The translations under genes and the position numbers were made by a program. Positions 60,061 to 64,000 of a DNA stretch of 64,000 bases are shown here, piece after piece. Source of the DNA: Bacillus sp. FJAT-22090 (GTDB lineage: Bacteria; Bacillota; Bacilli; Bacillales_A; Planococcaceae); assembly GCF_007676755.1 (NCBI RefSeq), contig NZ_VEBK01000001.1, positions 248,001-312,000 of the forward strand, given 5' to 3'. Under the pieces are notes generated by a model. It ran no database searches and was not told where the DNA came from. It worked only from the letters and a program-made list of their open reading frames with translations. Each line of letters begins with the position of its first letter. Position 1 is the first letter of the stretch.

Positions 60061-61881
60061 TTATTCTGTTAAAAGCAGTTGTTCTAATTCATTTAACTTT
60101 TCTTCAAATACACGACATGCTTCTTCAATAGGAGCAGCGGTGTTCATATCTACTCCCGCTTTTTTCAATACTTCAATTGGATAATCGGAACTGCCTGCTT
60201 TTAAGAACTCATTGATATAACGATCAACAGCTGGTTTGCCTTCTTTCAATATTTGGTTGCTTAATGCGGTAGCAGCACTCAATCCTGTAGCATATTGATA
60301 AACATAATAATTGTAATAAAAATGTGGAATTCGCGTCCATTCTAATCCAATTTGTTCATCTATGACAATATCGTCACCGAAGTACTTTTGATTTAGTTTA
60401 TAATATTCTTCTGTTAATTTATCTGCTGTTAAAGCTTCACCATCTTGATCGAGCTGATGAATAATATGCTCAAATTCTGCGAACATTGTTTGGCGGAATA
60501 CGGTACCACGGAATCCTTCTAGCCAATGATTCAATAAATAAATGCGTTTTTTTGGATCCTCAATAGTTTTTAATAAATAATCATTGAGTAATGCTTCGTT
60601 GCAAGTAGATGCTACTTCCGCAACGAAAATGGAATAATCTCCGTATACATATGGCTGATTTGCGCGCGTGTAGTAACTATGAATGCTATGACCAAATTCA
60701 TGTGCTAAAGTGAATAAATTATTCACGTTATTTTGCCAGTTCATTAAAATATATGGATTCGTTCCATACGTACCAGAAGAATAAGCTCCCGAACGTTTTC
60801 CTTTCGTCTCCACTACATCTACCCAACGATTTTCTAATCCTTGCTTCACAATCGCTACATATTCATCGCCGAGCGGTGCGAAACTTTTTAACATAGCATC
60901 ACAAGCTTCTTCATATGTGTACTCCATTTTCAACTCTTTGACCAATGGCGTGTATAGATCCCACATATGCAACTCATCCAGTTCTAGTACTTTCTTTCGC
61001 AAACTCACATATTTATGGAGTAAATGGACATTTTTATTGATGGTTCCCACTAAATTATCGTATACGCTTTCTGGAATATGATTTCCAGACATTGCTGCTT
61101 CACGTGCAGATGTATAATTTCTAATTTTAGCGTTTACATTGTCCCCTTTAACGTTCCCTGCTAAGGTAGAAGCAAAGGTATTGCGGAATTGACCATACGT
61201 ATCATACATTGCTTTGAAGGCATCTTCTCTTACTCGTCCGTCTTCACTTTCTAAAAAGCGTGAATATCGACCATGTGTGAGTTGTACGTCATTGCCATTC
61301 TCATCTTTGATCGAAGGAAATTGTAAATCAGCGTTATTAAGTTTTCCAAATGTCTCCGATGAAGCTCCTGCAACTTCGGAAAATTGAGCCAAAAGTGCTT
61401 CCTGCTCTTTTGGAAGTATATGTGGACGTTCTTGATTAATCTCTTCTAGAACTTTTCTGTACAATTGTAAATCATTATTTTCCGATAAGTACTTGGTAAG
61501 GATTGATTCATCCAGCGATAAAATTTCTGGCACTAAAAAAGATAGTTCCGTAGATACTTTCACAAATAGGGACTTTATACGGCTATCCATTGCTTGATAC
61601 TTGCTATTAGCCGTATCTTGGTCTGAACGCATATGGGCATAAGAATAAAGCTTACGTAAACGCCAAGTGAGCTCATCGCGATAAGTTAAAACCGCAAATA
61701 AGGCATCTGCCCCCTTTGCAATGGTTCCCTGAAATATAGTAGCTTTTTCAGCCAGTTTCGCTACCTCTTGAAATTCTTTTTCCCAAACTTCATCTGAAGA
61801 AAAAATATCCTCTAATCTCCATGTCAAATGTTCTTCTACTTCTTCACGTGTTAAAATTTTATTAGTTGTTTCAGTTGTCAA
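60061..61881 (-). CDS. pepF: Oligoendopeptidase F
   Basis: 606 aa from TTG 61881, six bases after AAGGGGAG; the longer reading frame adds 13 residues that include this site. The zinc motif HEFGH is in TLAHEFGHSIHSYY (about 390-403), with the third ligand Glu in FVAEVASTCNEA. The M3B family N-terminal helical domain is complete. It degrades peptides of about 7-17 residues in the cytoplasm. In B. subtilis overexpression of pepF blocks sporulation by degrading PhrA. It lies between coiA and spxH, as in B. subtilis. Confidence 0.96.
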   Translation of the reverse strand: MTTETTNKILTREEVEEHLTWRLEDIFSSDEVWEKEFQEVAKLAEKATIFQGTIAKGADALFAVLTYRDELTWRLRKLYSYAHMRSDQDTANSKYQAMDSRIKSLFVKVSTELSFLVPEILSLDESILTKYLSENNDLQLYRKVLEEINQERPHILPKEQEALLAQFSEVAGASSETFGKLNNADLQFPSIKDENGNDVQLTHGRYSRFLESEDGRVREDAFKAMYDTYGQFRNTFASTLAGNVKGDNVNAKIRNYTSAREAAMSGNHIPESVYDNLVGTINKNVHLLHKYVSLRKKVLELDELHMWDLYTPLVKELKMEYTYEEACDAMLKSFAPLGDEYVAIVKQGLENRWVDVVETKGKRSGAYSSGTYGTNPYILMNWQNNVNNLFTLAHEFGHSIHSYYTRANQPYVYGDYSIFVAEVASTCNEALLNDYLLKTIEDPKKRIYLLNHWLEGFRGTVFRQTMFAEFEHIIHQLDQDGEALTADKLTEEYYKLNQKYFGDDIVIDEQIGLEWTRIPHFYYNYYVYQYATGLSAATALSNQILKEGKPAVDRYINEFLKAGSSDYPIEVLKKAGVDMNTAAPIEEACRVFEEKLNELEQLLLTE

Positions 61882-61931
61882 AATGAACTCCCCTTCCAGT
61901 TGCTTCGAAATTCGAATCACTCCTTATTTTC

Positions 61932-63098
61932 TCAATTTTCAGGTCGCTTTGCAAGGAAATCACTATAAAGTAATTGATTCATTTTAGTAATATTGAATTT
62001 GCACAAATAAGCGACAGGATCTGACTTTATGAGACATTTTTGAAGTATAGACAAATACGCTTGGACCGCCTTTATTCGGTAAGGATGAAGATCCGAAGCA
62101 CCAGGAAAAGTTAGGAGAAACATTTCGCAATCATGATCGGAAGCCCGCTCGATAGGAATTTTGAACCTTTTCAAGTAATCAATAAGTTGAATTTGCCATT
62201 CGACAGCATGTACAGAAAAAGCAGAGGCATATGCAGTTGGTATACCTATAAAAATAGGTAATCGTTTGGGGAGAAGCTGCCACCTATAACATATTTGCAA
62301 AAATATAGATTGTACACCTTTTCTATTAAAATAGTATAAATTATTTACATGCTTGAATCGTTGTTCTCTATAAATACGTAAATAATTTTCATACTCATAC
62401 ATGGTTATGCGTTTTACTATTGCAAATGGCCAGGATTGTTTTTCGAGTGATAGCTTTTTTACTTTAACAATATAATTATTCGATTTAATGTGTAAGGGAT
62501 CGGAAATATAATGAAAGTGTTTGTTTTGGGGATTATAAGTAATAATCATTTTTCCGTTAGTGGGGGTTACAAGGAAAAATTGCCGATAATATGCTGATAA
62601 ACGCATAAGTCCTATTTCTCGAGATGGGAACTCAGAAATAGAAGGTGTTCTTAAAATCCAAAGTGGCTCTATATTTTGCTGTTTATATCCTTCATGTCGT
62701 TGTAGCATTTTAGTCAATAAAATTGGACTACATTGAAATTCAATAGCAATTGATGTTTGTCTGCTTTGCATCAAAATATCTGGCCTTTGTTTAATTGATG
62801 GTATAAATGGCTCGAGTTGAGGATTTCTTTTTTGTTTTTGGAAGAATTCATACAATTGTATTTTACCATTCAGATGATCTTCACTTTCTCCTTCTGAAAA
62901 AGAATGGTTACATTCTGAATGCCGCTTATGAGCAAAGTGCGGGATATTGATCAATCCATTCTTCAAAATAACTTCTTCGTTACATTGCAAACATAGAAAA
63001 GAGTTATTTTTTTTAAACTGTTTTAAGTATTCTCGGGAATAGTTAGAAGAAATTATTATGTCTCCTTGTTTGGTCGCTGCCGTTAATATGAAAACCAC
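61932..63098 (-). CDS. coiA: Competence protein CoiA
   Basis: 388 aa as drawn from GTG 63098. The N-terminal zinc-finger-like segment has FLCLQCNEEVILKNGLINIPHFAH and CNHSF. A nuclease-like domain follows with the PD-(D/E)XK signature PDILMQ...IAIEFQCS (about 105-125). CoiA is needed for transformation after DNA uptake and interacts with recombination proteins. The GTG is inside AGGAGGTG, so it is badly placed; an in-frame ATA (63087-63089) sits eight bases after AGGAGG and matches the position where homologues start (M-L-T-A). The true start may be ATA. Confidence 0.9.
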   Translation of the reverse strand: MVFILTAATKQGDIIISSNYSREYLKQFKKNNSFLCLQCNEEVILKNGLINIPHFAHKRHSECNHSFSEGESEDHLNGKIQLYEFFQKQKRNPQLEPFIPSIKQRPDILMQSRQTSIAIEFQCSPILLTKMLQRHEGYKQQNIEPLWILRTPSISEFPSREIGLMRLSAYYRQFFLVTPTNGKMIITYNPQNKHFHYISDPLHIKSNNYIVKVKKLSLEKQSWPFAIVKRITMYEYENYLRIYREQRFKHVNNLYYFNRKGVQSIFLQICYRWQLLPKRLPIFIGIPTAYASAFSVHAVEWQIQLIDYLKRFKIPIERASDHDCEMFLLTFPGASDLHPYRIKAVQAYLSILQKCLIKSDPVAYLCKFNITKMNQLLYSDFLAKRPEN

Positions 63099-63140
63099 CT
63101 CCTATTCAAATGTACGAATTTTCAGCAAAGAAATCAAGCA

Positions 63141-63170
63141 AAAAAAAAACCTTCTAATAAAAGAAGGTTT
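63141..63170 (-). terminator. Terminator of mecA
   Basis: A 9-bp stem (AAACCTTCT, 63147-63155 with 63162-63170) is followed on the minus strand by a run of T. It overlaps the mecA stop codon. Confidence 0.85.
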
Positions 63171-63834
63171 AAAAATGCCTATTTAGTTCTTCGAATACAT
63201 CATTTACAATGATATCTTTTCCATATTCTTGAATCATATGAATAGTTGTTTTTGTACTATTAGCAAATTCAGAAATAACACTTAGGGTATTTAATACGCT
63301 CTCAAGCTCCGTTAATTCTAAATTAAAAATTACATGTAAATGATACTTTTCCGCATAATGATACAATGATGTTTTGAAATTTACTTTATCTAATTTTTTT
63401 GCTAGAACTAGTAAATCTTCAAAGTTTTCAAACACGAATGTATATTCAGAAGGAATATCTTCATCATCCATGTAGTGGGAAAAATCATCGAACTCATGAG
63501 GACCTATAGAACTGGAGACACCATTTTTGAAAATTTTATTAGAAGGGTCATCCATTTCAAAATTATCATCTGATCGTTCCTCTTGTTTACCTAATTCCGT
63601 TCGGGTGACAATCACTTCCAAACCTTTTTCCATCGCATGAACTTGTATCCATAAAGGACCATCTAACTCTTCAAAATGATCATCATCATGAACTTCATCC
63701 ATCATCTCCCAAAAAAGCTGCTCGCTCTTATCTTTGTTAAACCATATTTCATCTCGGCTGAAGCCTCTTTCTTCAATGTCGATGTATGAAATGTATACTT
63801 TGAAAGTGTTATCATTGATACGCTCGATATCCAT
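63169..63834 (-). CDS. mecA: Adaptor protein MecA
   Basis: 221 aa. The N-terminal substrate-binding domain starts MDIERINDNTFKVYISYIDIEERGFSRDEIW and the C-terminal ClpC-binding domain (about 125-218) contains YTFVFENFEDLLVLAKKL and YHYAEKYHLHVIF. A low-complexity acidic linker joins them. MecA delivers ComK and other proteins to ClpCP and thereby restrains competence. AAAGGAG precedes the ATG. The order mecA-coiA-pepF-spxH follows B. subtilis. spxA, normally upstream, is outside the window; 63835-64000 shows no gene. Confidence 0.96.
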   Translation of the reverse strand: MDIERINDNTFKVYISYIDIEERGFSRDEIWFNKDKSEQLFWEMMDEVHDDDHFEELDGPLWIQVHAMEKGLEVIVTRTELGKQEERSDDNFEMDDPSNKIFKNGVSSSIGPHEFDDFSHYMDDEDIPSEYTFVFENFEDLLVLAKKLDKVNFKTSLYHYAEKYHLHVIFNLELTELESVLNTLSVISEFANSTKTTIHMIQEYGKDIIVNDVFEELNRHF

Positions 63835-64000
63835 TTAACACATCTCCTTTCGCTTCCTACCGTTTCGTATAATGTAGTGTCTAATACTATTGTATGTTGT
63901 TTATGAAAAAAAGAAAAGGATTCCAGCTTTTCTTTTCAAATTATTAAACACATTTGCATTGTAAGAAAATTTAGTCCTTAATGCAAGCATTCTAAAAAGA

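Noticed and set aside
1-64000. tRNA, rRNA, insertion sequences, prophage and attachment sites
   Set aside because: No transposase, integrase or phage gene, no cloverleaf-like sequence with CCA end and no long direct duplications were seen; a formal tRNA scan could not be run.

Overview
The window is chromosomal DNA from a low-GC, endospore-forming member of the Bacillales. Gene content and protein sequences point to a Planococcaceae/Caryophanaceae-type organism (Psychrobacillus, Lysinibacillus or a relative). This is inferred from spore genes (spoVA, spoVIF, yjcZ-type, cotZ, a cotO-like gene), strong AGGAGG-type ribosome binding sites, many TTG/GTG starts and gene order resembling Bacillus subtilis. 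I saw no rRNA, tRNA, CRISPR array, insertion sequence or prophage. Nearly all genes are intact; the clear exception is an MFS transporter at 12980-14451 split by a one-base frameshift.

Layout. (1) 221-12043, minus strand: eight tightly coupled genes for an envelope system: a secreted/membrane protein, ABC ATPase, ABC permease, a membrane/coiled-coil protein with a Gln-Gly tract, MoxR ATPase, DUF58 protein, BatA-like VWA protein and a VWA/GATase-like protein. (2) 12101-21508: counterpart of the B. subtilis ykwC-cheV-ykyB-ykuF-ykuL-ccpC region, with a PAS-GGDEF-EAL protein and the broken MFS gene added; fadH carries a FadR-type operator. (3) 21651-24983: a second, shorter MoxR-DUF58-membrane protein operon. 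(4) 25003-33188: counterpart of the B. subtilis ykv/ykr/yko region: Spo0E-like phosphatase, YkvS, CPBP protein, lipoprotein, MhqR-like regulator with an operator inside its promoter, a PAS histidine kinase, a B12/radical SAM enzyme, KtrD, and a TerC/YkoY protein under a yybP-ykoY manganese riboswitch. (5) 33210-45161: housekeeping and stress genes (RND pump, RF3, M42 peptidase, a second GGDEF-EAL protein, aldehyde dehydrogenase, 3-methyladenine glycosylase, PgpA family). (6) 45319-52277: yjcH-G-F, then a spore block (spoVIF, yjcZ type, lipoprotein-spoVAC-AD-AE, cotZ, cotO-like) with recognisable sigma-G and sigma-K promoters. (7) 52335-63834: mgtE and the conserved yjb cluster (yjbO, nadK, relQ, UPF0738, yjbK, lytic transglycosylase, yjbI, spxH, pepF, coiA, mecA), which joins NAD(P), (p)ppGpp, Spx proteolysis and competence control.

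The most unusual signal is non-coding. Four intergenic spaces (about 15.2-15.5 kb, 36.4-36.5 kb, 51.06-51.64 kb and 59.7-60.0 kb) carry arrays of diverged units with a period of 21 bp, which is two turns of B-DNA. The unit sequence differs at each site, yet two arrays share an exact 18-base inverted match, and two others share a GGAACT core. All lie just downstream of genes. A separate GC-rich, hairpin-rich element with inverted ends lies at 15657-15846. The envelope operon at 221-12043 is the best protein-coding candidate for a poorly described system.
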